NCBI GenBank assembly: GCA_028818705.1
Contig: JAPPNJ010000059.1
Location: forward strand, 36,518-100,517
Reading direction: 5' to 3'
Length of the DNA stretch: 64,000 bases
Source: Candidatus Poribacteria bacterium
GTDB lineage: Bacteria > Poribacteria > WGA-4E > WGA-3G
Shown here: piece by piece, positions 1-8,742 of the stretch
Numbering within the stretch: the stretch's first letter is position 1
Layout: each line of letters starts with the position of its first letter
Made by a program: the position numbers and the translations under genes
Notes under the pieces: generated by a model
Told to the model about the DNA's origin: nothing
Seen by the model: only the letters and a program-made list of their open reading frames with translations
Databases searched by the model: none

Positions 1-2
1 TG

Positions 3-1016
3 TTGGATCGTACCGAATTTGATACGGCTCCTAATGAGACGCTGATTGCGTTCCGACAAAGGCTTTTCATAGAGACAAGTCGTCTGCTTTCAGAGGAGCA
101 GTTTCAAGATTATACGGACTATCGGCACAGGGTATCACAGATAACACCAGACGAATCACAACCAGAGATTGCCGCAGCAGCAGAAGGGGAATTAGCATCT
201 AAACTCTACGCCGATCTGCCAAGCTGCCAACCCGTTCTGACCTTCAGAACCCTTTCCGGCGAACACTTACTTCACCGCTACAATGCCGCACAAGTGCAAG
301 GGCTGCTACTCCATTGTAACACCCTCGCGTTAAGACTCGCCGACGCCATGACAGCCGAGCTTCGTCAACTCTTCAAATACCTCAGATTCAACCAGCTTCT
401 ATCCACAATTCGGAAAGAAGAGCAACTATATCGAATTACAGTAGACGGACCCCTCAATCTCTTTTACAAAACGAAACGGTATGGCATGAATTTAGCTAAT
501 TTCTTTACTGCCGTCTTGCATCAACCCAAGTGGGAATTGACGGCGGAGGTCCGGTTTCGGAACAGGCAACCGTCTCAATTGTCGCTTGATGAATCGTGTG
601 GTATCCAGCCGATTTCCCAACAATTTCTCGCCTACATTCCTGAAGACATTCAACTTTTTCAGACAATGCTCCGCAACAAAACCGAAGACTGGCAGATCCG
701 TCCTGGGAGCCAATTCCTCCCTTTAGCAGGCGATTTCTATTGTTTTCCAGACTACCAGCTCATTCACAAAAGTGGGATTGAGACCGCTATTGAACTATTT
801 CATCCCTGGCATCAGGGACATCTCATTGCCAGACTCAACACGCTTGCTGAACAGACAGATGCTGCCCTTATCCTCGGGGTCTCAAGGGAATTGGAAAAAA
901 AGCCCCTGATAGCAGATGCCCTCGCCGCCTCCGCATATTTCTCAGAGTTCGGTTTCACATTTCGAGAGGTCCCGACTATGCGCGCCTTGCTCCCAATCCT
1001 GAATTCGCTTGTGTAG
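3..1016 (+). CDS. DUF790 family protein (Bax1-like nuclease), 5' end outside window
   Basis: The block around VDGPLNLFYKTKRYGMNLA followed by KWELTAEV is the hallmark of DUF790, the archaeal and bacterial Bax1 family, a nuclease that partners the XPB helicase. The C-terminal part (about residues 230-300, with FPDYQL and ETAIELFHPW) corresponds to the PD-(D/E)XK-like nuclease fold. The reading frame is open to the left edge and starts only with a TTG at base 3. DUF790 proteins usually run over 400 residues, so the N-terminal domain is probably missing because of the window edge. An XPB-like helicase gene would be expected just upstream, but this cannot be seen. The assignment is by motif recognition; the partner is inferred from the family. 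Confidence 0.8.
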   Translation: MDRTEFDTAPNETLIAFRQRLFIETSRLLSEEQFQDYTDYRHRVSQITPDESQPEIAAAAEGELASKLYADLPSCQPVLTFRTLSGEHLLHRYNAAQVQGLLLHCNTLALRLADAMTAELRQLFKYLRFNQLLSTIRKEEQLYRITVDGPLNLFYKTKRYGMNLANFFTAVLHQPKWELTAEVRFRNRQPSQLSLDESCGIQPISQQFLAYIPEDIQLFQTMLRNKTEDWQIRPGSQFLPLAGDFYCFPDYQLIHKSGIETAIELFHPWHQGHLIARLNTLAEQTDAALILGVSRELEKKPLIADALAASAYFSEFGFTFREVPTMRALLPILNSLV

Positions 1017-1265
1017 TCTAACAATTTACATCGCTCAAAAAGTGTTAGGGTCATTCAGTTTTACATATCCACTATATCTATGTGTATAGTTTCTTCTGTA
1101 GGAGCGAGTGTTTTTGCTTGGGTGTTTCTTCATGCTCGCGACATTACGAAAAAACGTTAACATCTGTAAACGAAAATCAAAATCAAAACCGAAAACTAAA
1201 TAGCCCTGAAAAAGTGTGACATTCTATCGCTTTTGTGGTATCCTTAGGGTAAAGTCCGCACACTT

Positions 1266-2525
1266 GTGGAACGTAAAAAAATGTTAAATTCTAATCTAAC
1301 CGCAGCACCTCACAAGATAGGACTATCAGAAAAGCAGCTTGGACGCATCTCCGCTACCGTCGAGAAATTTATTGGCGAAGAACGACTCGCTGGTGCGGTC
1401 ACGCTTGTGGCACGACGTGGTAAAGTAGCACACTTTGAGGCATTCGGCATGATGGACGTTGAGGCGAACAAGCGGATGCAAAAAGATACCATCTTCCGTA
1501 TCTACTCAATGACCAAGCCAATCGCCGCCGCTGCAGTAATGATACTTTGTGAGAAAGGAAAACTACAACTTAATGCCCCAGCTTCGATCTATCTACCTGA
1601 ATTAGGCGGGTTGAAAGTTGCCAAGGACCCAGATGCCGAAACACTTGTGGTGGTTGAATCAGATCGAGAGATGACCGTTCAAGACCTAATGCAGCATACA
1701 GCCGGACTGCCGGGTGCTGCCCGATACATGGCAGGGCAAACCACCGTTGATAAATATTACCGCAAGGTAGGGCTACACCGTCTACATGCGTGTAACCTTC
1801 AAGAAATGGTTAAGATACTTGGCGAAATTCCCCTATTGTACCAACCCGGATCGAAGTGGCACTACAGCATCGCTGCAGATGTTTTAGGCAGACTAATTGA
1901 AGTGGCGTCTGGTCAGTCCTTTGATGTATTTTTAGCCGAGCAAATCTTCCAACCATTAGGCATGCATGACACCGGGTTTTATGTACCGGAAAAGAAAATA
2001 GACCGATTCGCGGGCATGTACGGTCCAAAACCGAGTGGAGGTTTACAGGCTATCCAGGCACCGGAGGGAGGAACAGGTAATGTATCCAAAACCAGTTTTA
2101 AACAGAAGCCGAAATTTCTATCTGCCGGTGGAGGTTTGGTTTCTACTGCTGCCGATTTTGCCCGATTTTGTCTGATGCTTTCCGGCAAAGGCGCACTCGC
2201 AGGGAAACGATTGATGAAAGCCGATTCTGTCGAATTAATGACGCGCAACCATTTGCCAGAGCACTTAATACCATTGGACAAAAAGCCAGAAACACGTTAT
2301 GCCGGACTCGGTTTTGGACTGGGGGTCTCAGTTCGGGTCCAGCAAACAGACTGGATACCCGACTCCCAAGTCGGTGAATATGGCTGGATCGGCGGAACAA
2401 GCACCGAATTCTGGATTTCACCCAGAGATGAATTAGTGGCGATCACACTCGCGCAGCATATCCCTTTTTCGGAACTCAGCGAAAAAATCAAACCGCTCGT
2501 CTACGCCGCAATCTTGAAAGAATAG
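1266..2525 (+). CDS. Serine hydrolase, beta-lactamase/PBP-like (class C / EstB type)
   Basis: This 419-residue protein belongs to the beta-lactamase superfamily (Pfam Beta-lactamase). The nucleophile motif SxxK is SMTK in FRIYSMTKPIAAA. The YxN-equivalent is YSI in KWHYSIAADVLGRL, as in EstB-type esterases, and HTAGLPG is the usual following loop. No signal peptide is seen, so a cytoplasmic esterase, lactonase or peptidase role is more likely than a cell-wall one. The true substrate cannot be read from sequence. The frame opens with GTG at 1266. An ATG at 1281 is an equally good start, since neither has a strong ribosome binding site. The gene stands alone. Confidence 0.85.
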   Translation: MERKKMLNSNLTAAPHKIGLSEKQLGRISATVEKFIGEERLAGAVTLVARRGKVAHFEAFGMMDVEANKRMQKDTIFRIYSMTKPIAAAAVMILCEKGKLQLNAPASIYLPELGGLKVAKDPDAETLVVVESDREMTVQDLMQHTAGLPGAARYMAGQTTVDKYYRKVGLHRLHACNLQEMVKILGEIPLLYQPGSKWHYSIAADVLGRLIEVASGQSFDVFLAEQIFQPLGMHDTGFYVPEKKIDRFAGMYGPKPSGGLQAIQAPEGGTGNVSKTSFKQKPKFLSAGGGLVSTAADFARFCLMLSGKGALAGKRLMKADSVELMTRNHLPEHLIPLDKKPETRYAGLGFGLGVSVRVQQTDWIPDSQVGEYGWIGGTSTEFWISPRDELVAITLAQHIPFSELSEKIKPLVYAAILKE

Positions 2526-2614
2526 TTCTCGCATAATTAGGGATTAATTCCTTGAAGTCCTTATGTATTTTCGGATTTTACTATAATGGTGTGAGTTCGA
2601 TAGAGCGTTTGTAC

Positions 2615-2633
2615 CGCAAACTGTTAGTTTGCG
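2615..2633. repeat. Small hairpin with 7-bp arms (CGCAAAC/GTTTGCG)
   Basis: CGCAAAC-TGTTA-GTTTGCG is a perfect inverted repeat with a 5-nt loop in the gap between the hydrolase and the propeller protein. A close relative of its core, containing AAACTGTTAGTTTG, recurs upstream of the GNAT gene near 56.5 kb, so it is probably a dispersed intergenic element. Confidence 0.5.
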
Positions 2634-2698
2634 AGACTTCTGAGGTTTACTTGATAGACATCCAAAACCTCTTTAACTGACAACTTATAACCACTCAA

Positions 2699-4156
2699 AT
2701 GATTATCAAAAACACTCCAGAACATATAAGCACTGATCAGGTCGTCCTGTTCCCTTTTGATGATTACAGTATTCCATTCCAACACGGCGTTCGTTTACAA
2801 CTTGTACCTTATAGAGCCGGTGTTGATCGTACCCGAATTGTGATACATCCCGGTCCGCCCGGGACACCAGACTGTTCTCGCGTCATCTATTACGGATCTG
2901 TCCATCGCGTCGGCGATGAGCTCTGGATATGGTATCTCGGACAGGGAGAGGATGACCATTGGCACCAACGGGTCTGTTTCGCAAAAAGCCGAGACGGATA
3001 CAACTGGGAGAAACCGGAGGTCGGATTGGTAGAATATAACGGTTCCACCCGAAACAATCTCGTTGATATTCAAGGTGGACAATATCATATTCAGGCATGT
3101 GTTGTTCATTACGAACCCAATGATCCCGATCCTGCACGCCAATTTAAAGCCGTCATTGAGACCTCCAAATATTCTCCAAAATTCGCAGTCCTGTTCAGTG
3201 AAGATGGGCTCCGATGGCACGAAGCCGAGCGGCATCCCGACCCGCCATCCTGCGAGATGTCAGGTGTTACGAAATTCAACGGTTGCTACTATCTAAGTGG
3301 GCACGGTGGCAGTCATACAGGTCCGACACGGCAGATGGTAATGTATGCCTCTTACGATTTTGAGCATTGGATCGAAGCCTCGTGCTTGGGCTTCAGGCGT
3401 GGTAACATCCCGCCAAGACCTGTGGTATACGGTGCTCATCAAGGAGAACAAGTCCATCTCGGTGCCGCACTCTGGAATCGCGGGAATGTAATTCTCGGCT
3501 TCTACGGACAGTGGCACGGACCGGAAAACAATGACCGACGTCACGTGACAATGGATCTCGGTTTAGTCGTTAGCAACGACGCACTCCACTATCGAGAACC
3601 GGTTCCCGATTTCCAAATAGTAGAAGCAGCGGAAGACGACTTTGAACATCTACCGACACTGATGAATTTCAAACACGCGGGACTTATGCAAGGGCAAGGC
3701 TTTGAAAACATCGGTGATGAAACACTTTTTTGGTATGCACCTTGGCCAGAGCAGCTCAGCAACGGCGTTCGGATCGCAACCTGGCAGCGTGATCGATTCG
3801 GCTACCTTCAAGCAGCGGATGTGCCTCGGAAATCGGCGCAACCTCGACATGTTATTTCAGCACCCATTGACCTTGAAGGACAGTCTTGCACAATGTCGCT
3901 GAATGTTGATGGACTATCTGAGTACAGCCAAATTACCGTTGACATCCTAAACAAGCATTTTGAACCGCTCGAAGGGTATTCGAGGGAGGATTGCCTTCCG
4001 CTTAGGTCAGGATTTCACCAGACGGTAAAATGGAAACAGGGAGAGCATGTCAAACATCAAGTCGGTCCAATCCGCATCCGGCTCAATTACACTGGAATTC
4101 GTCCTGAAGATCCGAAGCTCTACGCCATTTACGTCGAAAAAGCAGGGATCCCTTGA
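2699..4156 (+). CDS. Five-bladed-propeller, glycoside-hydrolase-like protein
   Basis: This 485-residue protein resembles the five-bladed beta-propeller fold of GH32/GH43/GH117-type enzymes. Signs are repeated blade motifs such as DELWIWYLGQ, CFAKSRDGYNWEKP and LFSEDGLRWHEAE (aromatic-Ser-x-Asp-Gly-x-x-Trp blades), and a beta-sandwich-like C-terminal part after about residue 395. No signal peptide is visible. Similar proteins are common in Planctomycetes and sponge-associated bacteria with a taste for polysaccharides, but catalytic acids could not be assigned with confidence. A role in carbohydrate metabolism is inferred. The last codons overlap the -35 box of the promoter for the next gene. 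Confidence 0.6.
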   Translation: MIIKNTPEHISTDQVVLFPFDDYSIPFQHGVRLQLVPYRAGVDRTRIVIHPGPPGTPDCSRVIYYGSVHRVGDELWIWYLGQGEDDHWHQRVCFAKSRDGYNWEKPEVGLVEYNGSTRNNLVDIQGGQYHIQACVVHYEPNDPDPARQFKAVIETSKYSPKFAVLFSEDGLRWHEAERHPDPPSCEMSGVTKFNGCYYLSGHGGSHTGPTRQMVMYASYDFEHWIEASCLGFRRGNIPPRPVVYGAHQGEQVHLGAALWNRGNVILGFYGQWHGPENNDRRHVTMDLGLVVSNDALHYREPVPDFQIVEAAEDDFEHLPTLMNFKHAGLMQGQGFENIGDETLFWYAPWPEQLSNGVRIATWQRDRFGYLQAADVPRKSAQPRHVISAPIDLEGQSCTMSLNVDGLSEYSQITVDILNKHFEPLEGYSREDCLPLRSGFHQTVKWKQGEHVKHQVGPIRIRLNYTGIRPEDPKLYAIYVEKAGIP

Positions 4157-4181
4157 TTCCAAGCGCAATTTCTGCTAAAAT
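4153..4181 (+). promoter_or_regulatory. Sigma70-type promoter for the TPR lipoprotein gene
   Basis: TTGATT at 4153-4158, a 17-bp spacer and TAAAAT at 4176-4181, with TGC directly before the -10 box. Predicted transcription start is near 4188, 19 bases before the ATG. The -35 box lies on the stop codon of the gene before it. Confidence 0.6.
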
Positions 4182-4206
4182 ATAACGGAGAGATGGAGGA
4201 AAAATT

Positions 4207-4755
4207 ATGACTTTTCTATATGGACTGAACACGCTCCGCTCCGGTATGCTACTGTCGATCGTAGGGTTGATGTTCTGCCTGACCGCGTGTGGTCCGAAGC
4301 CCATCCCCTATTCACAAAGTGCGGAAGCTCCTGAACCCAGCGAAGTCGCTGTGGCGCACTACAACTGGGGTATGGCATACGCCGATCAAGGCAACTTCGG
4401 ACAAGCTATCACGGAACTCACTTTGGCGATTGAGAACGAACCTGGATGGGTAATGCCGTTTTTCACATTGGGTGTTATCTATGGAAACCAAGGTGATCTC
4501 GACATGGCTATTCAAGCGTGGGAACGCGCCACCCAATTAGATGCTGACTTCGCAAAGGCACATTACAATCTCGCTGTCGCCTATTCACATAAGGCGGAGA
4601 AAACACTCTCAATTGCCTCGTTACGTGAAGCAATTCGGGTGGACGACGCAGCGCTTGCCGCTGCAAAAACAGAACCTGCATTTGACCTCATCCGTAACAC
4701 AGCAGAATTCCAGGAATTAGAGCAATCGGCTGAAGAGAAGCCCCCGCAAGAGTGA
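4207..4755 (+). CDS. Tetratricopeptide-repeat lipoprotein
   Basis: The N-terminus has a hydrophobic stretch ending in the lipobox LTAC (Cys near residue 27), so the protein is probably secreted and lipid-anchored. Three TPR units follow: one from YNWGMAYADQGNFGQAITEL, one from FFTLGVIYGNQGDLDMAIQAW and one from HYNLAVAYSHKAEKTLSIASL. TPR lipoproteins are usually scaffolds for envelope complexes; the partner is not evident. A GGAGG sequence just before the ATG and a promoter directly upstream support the start. The gene may be co-transcribed with the kinase-like gene that begins 18 bases later. Confidence 0.85.
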   Translation: MTFLYGLNTLRSGMLLSIVGLMFCLTACGPKPIPYSQSAEAPEPSEVAVAHYNWGMAYADQGNFGQAITELTLAIENEPGWVMPFFTLGVIYGNQGDLDMAIQAWERATQLDADFAKAHYNLAVAYSHKAEKTLSIASLREAIRVDDAALAAAKTEPAFDLIRNTAEFQELEQSAEEKPPQE

Positions 4756-4773
4756 TACAGCATCTGAGAAAAT

Positions 4774-5730
4774 ATGGCACGCTACACAACTCTTTCATCT
4801 TCAGAACTCGCACACATTGTGGCGCAGTACCCCATCGGGATGCCACTGAAACTTGAAGAGATTCTCGGCGGATTTGGCAATAGCAACTTCAAATTGATAA
4901 CTACAAATGGTGAGTTCCTACTGAAAATTTGCGATGAGAAAGACCTCACAGAACTCGAAATGCAAATTTCACTGTTGCAGCATCTCTATAAATACCGGTA
5001 TCCAACAGTATATCCAGTTCTAACGAAAGATCGGAAACCTCTCACACACGAGCCGGTCGGCAGCGTAATGCTTTATCCCTTTCTGCAAGGGGAGCAACCA
5101 CAGTCTTCACCAAGTACCTTAGCACAGCTCGGTGAAGCGTTGGCAAAACTGCACTGCATTCCACCAATCACTGAACTTCCCCGCTTTGCCATGGGTATCT
5201 CACAGATGCTCCCCTTTTTCAAAGAGGTTCAAAACACACGATTTGCAGGACATCCGTTTATTGAATCGCTGAAATTGCACTTGGAATCAATGGAATCACA
5301 ACTCAACGCATCCCTTCCAGTCGGACTTCTACATGGGGACCTTTTTTTGGACAACACACTTTTCGATGGAGATCAGTTGGTGGCGATTCTTGATTTTGAG
5401 GAAGGGTGTTATGATACGCTACTAATTGATGTCGGTATGACACTTATTGGGTGTTGTTACACACTGCAGCACAAGCTAAATTCTAAGGCTGCGCGTCGAT
5501 TTTTAGACGCTTACAATGCAGTGCGCCCCTTGACAGAAAATGAGTGGGAACATCTGGATTGCTTTGTTCATTATGCTGCTCTCTCTATAGCGTTCTGGCG
5601 GTTCAGGCAGTTTAACATCCGCCGACCGGATGCACGACGCTCCGATACGTATCAGGAGATGATAACTCGTAGCGAGCAATGGACAATCGCTAACAGAGAC
5701 AAATCTATCAAAGCGGAAATATGTCTTTAG
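4774..5730 (+). CDS. Homoserine-kinase-like (APH/ChoK fold) phosphotransferase
   Basis: The protein has the aminoglycoside-phosphotransferase/choline-kinase fold. The catalytic loop is HGDLFLDN (His about 187) and the metal-binding motif is DFE (Asp about 207). The N-terminal block with LEEILGGFGNSNFKL and the overall layout resemble type II homoserine kinase (ThrB), which phosphorylates homoserine in threonine synthesis. Other small-molecule kinases of this fold cannot be excluded, so no gene symbol is given. The stop codon overlaps the start of the ABC-F gene by 10 bases, which implies translational coupling. Confidence 0.75.
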   Translation: MARYTTLSSSELAHIVAQYPIGMPLKLEEILGGFGNSNFKLITTNGEFLLKICDEKDLTELEMQISLLQHLYKYRYPTVYPVLTKDRKPLTHEPVGSVMLYPFLQGEQPQSSPSTLAQLGEALAKLHCIPPITELPRFAMGISQMLPFFKEVQNTRFAGHPFIESLKLHLESMESQLNASLPVGLLHGDLFLDNTLFDGDQLVAILDFEEGCYDTLLIDVGMTLIGCCYTLQHKLNSKAARRFLDAYNAVRPLTENEWEHLDCFVHYAALSIAFWRFRQFNIRRPDARRSDTYQEMITRSEQWTIANRDKSIKAEICL

Positions 5731-7457
5731 TACGGTTAGAACACGTTACCAAATTGTATGATCCAGACCTAATTCTCGACGATATATCGGTCTCAATTGA
5801 GCATGGGGACAGAATCGGATTAATTGGTCGTAACGGAACTGGAAAAACGACGTTAATTAAAATTATTAACGGTATGCTTGCCAATTTTAAGGGTAAAGTT
5901 GTTTCAGCAAGGGGATTGCGTATCGGATATCTTAGTCAAGAACCTGATCTTGCGCGTGACTGTACCTTAAGGCAGGAAATGCTCAAAGTTTTTGAAGAAC
6001 GGCGTGCGCTTGAAGATGAAATGCTCCTGCTGGCAGAGGAGATGAAGACACACGAATCACCAGATTTCCTCGCACGCTACGCCCGAATTCAGGAACAGCA
6101 TGAACGACTCGGCGGTTACGATTATGAGCATGAGATTAACCGTATCCTTGGGGGTTTGGGTTTCAACGAATTAGATTTTAATCTTCCAATTGATGTCCTA
6201 AGCGGAGGTCAGAAAAGCCGAGCCACCCTCGCCAAGCTACTCCTCGAAAAGCCTGATCTCCTTCTCTTCGATGAACCAACAAATCACCTCGACATCAACG
6301 GTATTGAATGGCTCGAGAGTTATCTCAATAAAGAATATAACGGCGGAGTCCTTGTCGTTTCCCATGATCGGTATTTTTTGGACAAGGTTGTCCGAAAAGT
6401 TTGGGAACTCGAAGAGCATGAGATAAAAATTTATCGCGGGAACTACTCCAAGTACATTGAAACCAAAAGGATTGAAAAATTAGTCGGGGAACGCGCATTC
6501 AAAAAGCAACAGGCATTTATCGCACACGAAGAAGATTTTATTCGTCGAAACATCGCAGGACAGCGCACACGAGAGGCACAAGGCAGACGAAAAAAACTGG
6601 AACGATTGGAGAAGGTCGAAAAACCTAAGCGCGATGCGCCTACCTTCAAACTCGCTTTCACACCTGAAACTCGCGGGGGAAATGACATTCTCCGATGCCA
6701 GAATGTTGGCAAGTCTTTCGGCGACAAAGTCGTTTTCACCGACCTGAATTTTGAGGTGTACCGTCGCGATATTATCGGAATTATCGGTGCGAACGGTACC
6801 GGCAAGACGACGCTATTTCGTATGATTTTAGACGAGGAACTCCCTACACACGGCGAAATATGGGTGGGACCGACACTCAAATTTGGATACTACGCGCAAG
6901 AATTAGAAGGACTCAACCCAGATAATGAAGTCATCGATGAAATATGGGAACTTTGTCCACAGCAGACACAAGGTGAAATACGTAGCTTCCTCGGCAAGTT
7001 CTTATTCTCTGGTGATGATGTGTTCAAACGGATTGGTAGTCTAAGCGGGGGTGAGCAGAGCCGTGTGCTACTCGCGAAGTTACTGTTAACAAACGCGAAC
7101 GTTTTGCTACTTGATGAACCGACAAACCATCTTGATATTCCGGCGCGTGAAGCGCTGGAGGCGGCATTAGCAGAATATCCCGCAACCCTTTTCATTATTT
7201 CTCACGATCGGTACCTCTTGAGCAATCTCGCAACTAAATTACTGGTTTTTGATGGTAAACCTGGAGGTACCGCAGATCTTTTTGAAGGCAATTATGCTGA
7301 GTACGTTGCACGGCAACAACAAGCACTTCAGGAGAATCAGTCGCCATCTGAAAGCGTTCAAGAATCAAAACCTGTGCAATCTTCTCAATCCAAAGGTAAG
7401 TCAAAATCCAAGCGCAAGCGGAAGATAAAGGCACAACGTCTGGTTGGAAGCAACTAA
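5721..7457 (+). CDS. ABC-F family ATPase (ribosome-associated translation factor)
   Basis: There are two ATPase domains in one chain and no membrane segments. Walker A motifs are GRNGTGKTTLIK and GANGTGKTTLFR. Signature motifs are LSGGQKSRATLAKLL and LSGGEQSRVLLAKLL. Walker B is followed by the H-loop neighbourhood DEPTNHLD in both halves. The charged linker between them (about residues 245-320, rich in Lys, Arg and Glu) is the P-site tRNA interaction motif of ABC-F proteins such as EttA, Uup and YkpA/YbiT. The very basic C-terminal tail (KSKSKRKRKIK) may bind rRNA. It probably acts on stalled or starting ribosomes; the subgroup is not resolved. It overlaps the upstream kinase gene. Confidence 0.9.
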   Translation: MSLVRLEHVTKLYDPDLILDDISVSIEHGDRIGLIGRNGTGKTTLIKIINGMLANFKGKVVSARGLRIGYLSQEPDLARDCTLRQEMLKVFEERRALEDEMLLLAEEMKTHESPDFLARYARIQEQHERLGGYDYEHEINRILGGLGFNELDFNLPIDVLSGGQKSRATLAKLLLEKPDLLLFDEPTNHLDINGIEWLESYLNKEYNGGVLVVSHDRYFLDKVVRKVWELEEHEIKIYRGNYSKYIETKRIEKLVGERAFKKQQAFIAHEEDFIRRNIAGQRTREAQGRRKKLERLEKVEKPKRDAPTFKLAFTPETRGGNDILRCQNVGKSFGDKVVFTDLNFEVYRRDIIGIIGANGTGKTTLFRMILDEELPTHGEIWVGPTLKFGYYAQELEGLNPDNEVIDEIWELCPQQTQGEIRSFLGKFLFSGDDVFKRIGSLSGGEQSRVLLAKLLLTNANVLLLDEPTNHLDIPAREALEAALAEYPATLFIISHDRYLLSNLATKLLVFDGKPGGTADLFEGNYAEYVARQQQALQENQSPSESVQESKPVQSSQSKGKSKSKRKRKIKAQRLVGSN

Positions 7458-7458
7458 A

Positions 7459-7480
7459 ACCGAAAAATATCGGTAATTTT
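7459..7480 (+). terminator. Weak hairpin followed by T-rich stretch after the ABC-F gene
   Basis: ACCGA and TCGGT (7459-7463 and 7470-7474) form a short stem with a 6-nt loop, followed by AATTTT. It could end the kinase/ABC-F transcript, but the stem is short. Confidence 0.35.
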
Positions 7481-7573
7481 ATCCAAATTTTGCCCACACG
7501 CTGCAAAATTTATCTTTGCTTTACATTTTTTACTCACAAAGTGCGTCAAAATCAACATTTTTCGTGCTTTAAT

Positions 7574-7602
7574 TTGACATTCCAGTAAAATTAGTGTATA
7601 AT
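7574..7602 (+). promoter_or_regulatory. Perfect-consensus sigma70 promoter upstream of the MarR-type gene
   Basis: TTGACA at 7574-7579, exactly 17 bp of spacer and TATAAT at 7597-7602. Transcription should start near 7609, directly at the overlapping inverted repeats that follow. This leaves a leader of about 150 bases before the ATG at 7758. The rest of the 300-base gap (7458-7757) is AT-rich and shows no gene. Confidence 0.8.
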
Positions 7603-7607
7603 TATTC

Positions 7608-7654
7608 TATCCTATACGACGGAAATAATATCGCATATAGGATATATTATTTCC
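7608..7654. promoter_or_regulatory. Two interlocking inverted repeats at the transcription start (operator candidate)
   Basis: TATCCTATA (7608-7616) pairs with TATAGGATA (7636-7644). The second repeat pairs GGAAATAATAT (7621-7631) with ATATTATTTCC (7644-7654). The arms interleave, so both hairpins cannot form together. The position, right at the predicted +1 of a perfect promoter in front of a MarR-family gene, suggests autorepression by the encoded regulator. Confidence 0.6.
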
Positions 7655-7757
7655 ATGATCGGATTAACTTACATGTTAAAAACATAGGGAGTATGAAAAC
7701 TATGCCCTATAACACAGACTACTAACAGCAAGTTTCGGCTTGCGAGTGCCGCCATAA

Positions 7758-8636
7758 ATGTCTAAAGATCAGGTATTCCATAACGAGATTGACATTGTAA
7801 TGCGCGTGATGCGCCATGCACAAGCAGCTGTCAAATCCAAGTTTCTTCAGGAGATCGTTCCTAATCGTCTGACGATTGTCCAATTTAACGCCTTACAACA
7901 CCTTCATTGGTATGGGCATGAGAATGGGATGTCAGTCAGTGAGTTGGGTGAGCATTTGGGGCTTGCCCATAACACGACATCTGGCTTGGTGAGTCGTCTT
8001 GAGCGACACGGTTGGGTTATTCGTCGTAAATGCGACGAAGATCGAAGACGCGCTCGGATTAAACTCACGCCCCAGTCCGAAGAACTTTTCCGTGAAGGCG
8101 TAAAACATGCTACGAACTTTTGGCGGAGCACTTTTGGGCAGCTATCCACGCAAGAGCAGAAAAGCCTGATTAAAAGTCTAAAACGGTTGAAACAGGTGAT
8201 GGCGAAACCGGTGTGGCCCAGTTATGCACAACTGCACCCACGTGACGCAGATCACCTTCAAAAACGGTTTGAAGCCGATTTGGACGAACTCGCACAGGCA
8301 AAGCTCAAGCTCGTCGGGATGCGGTTGATTCTCGCACAAATCGCCGAGAAGCGCGATGAACATGAACTCGCGGCATACCTGAACCAAGCTGCCTCCGAAG
8401 AAATACGTCATGCCAATCAATTGTTAGCTCTGCTCGGCCATGGTGAGAATTTCAAGGTACTCCTCTCAACCCTCGCACATGAAGACAACGTCGTCTATGA
8501 GGAACTGTTAGCCTTACTTGAAACCGCACCCTACGCCGAAGAAGATGAAGAATTAACGCTCCTACAACAGATGGTTCAAGATAACCAAAGATATAGACGT
8601 TGGTTTCGCAGTGTTCACAAACAAACGAATCAATGA
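7758..8636 (+). CDS. MarR-family regulator fused to a ferritin-like helical domain
   Basis: Residues about 1-140 form a winged-helix MarR domain: MSVSELGEHLGLAHNTTSGLVSRLERHGWV is the DNA-binding helix pair (positions about 55-85), followed by the Asp-Arg-Arg wing in CDEDRRRARIKLT. MarR proteins normally stop near 150 residues; this one runs to 292. The extra part (about 175-285) is helical with a rubrerythrin/ferritin-like EExxHA motif in SEEIRHANQLLALLG. Not all metal ligands of a diiron site could be found, so the domain may sense rather than store metal. A redox- or metal-responsive repressor is inferred. The strong promoter and inverted repeats upstream fit autoregulation. Confidence 0.75.
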   Translation: MSKDQVFHNEIDIVMRVMRHAQAAVKSKFLQEIVPNRLTIVQFNALQHLHWYGHENGMSVSELGEHLGLAHNTTSGLVSRLERHGWVIRRKCDEDRRRARIKLTPQSEELFREGVKHATNFWRSTFGQLSTQEQKSLIKSLKRLKQVMAKPVWPSYAQLHPRDADHLQKRFEADLDELAQAKLKLVGMRLILAQIAEKRDEHELAAYLNQAASEEIRHANQLLALLGHGENFKVLLSTLAHEDNVVYEELLALLETAPYAEEDEELTLLQQMVQDNQRYRRWFRSVHKQTNQ

Positions 8637-8742
8637 CTTCTATTTTGTCAGCAGCCACCCAGAGTTTCTGGTTTTTTCCCTAATATTGGGCTACAAAAAA
8701 ATCGGAATCTTTTTCCCGGTTGATGACCCTTAAGAGGAAAAC

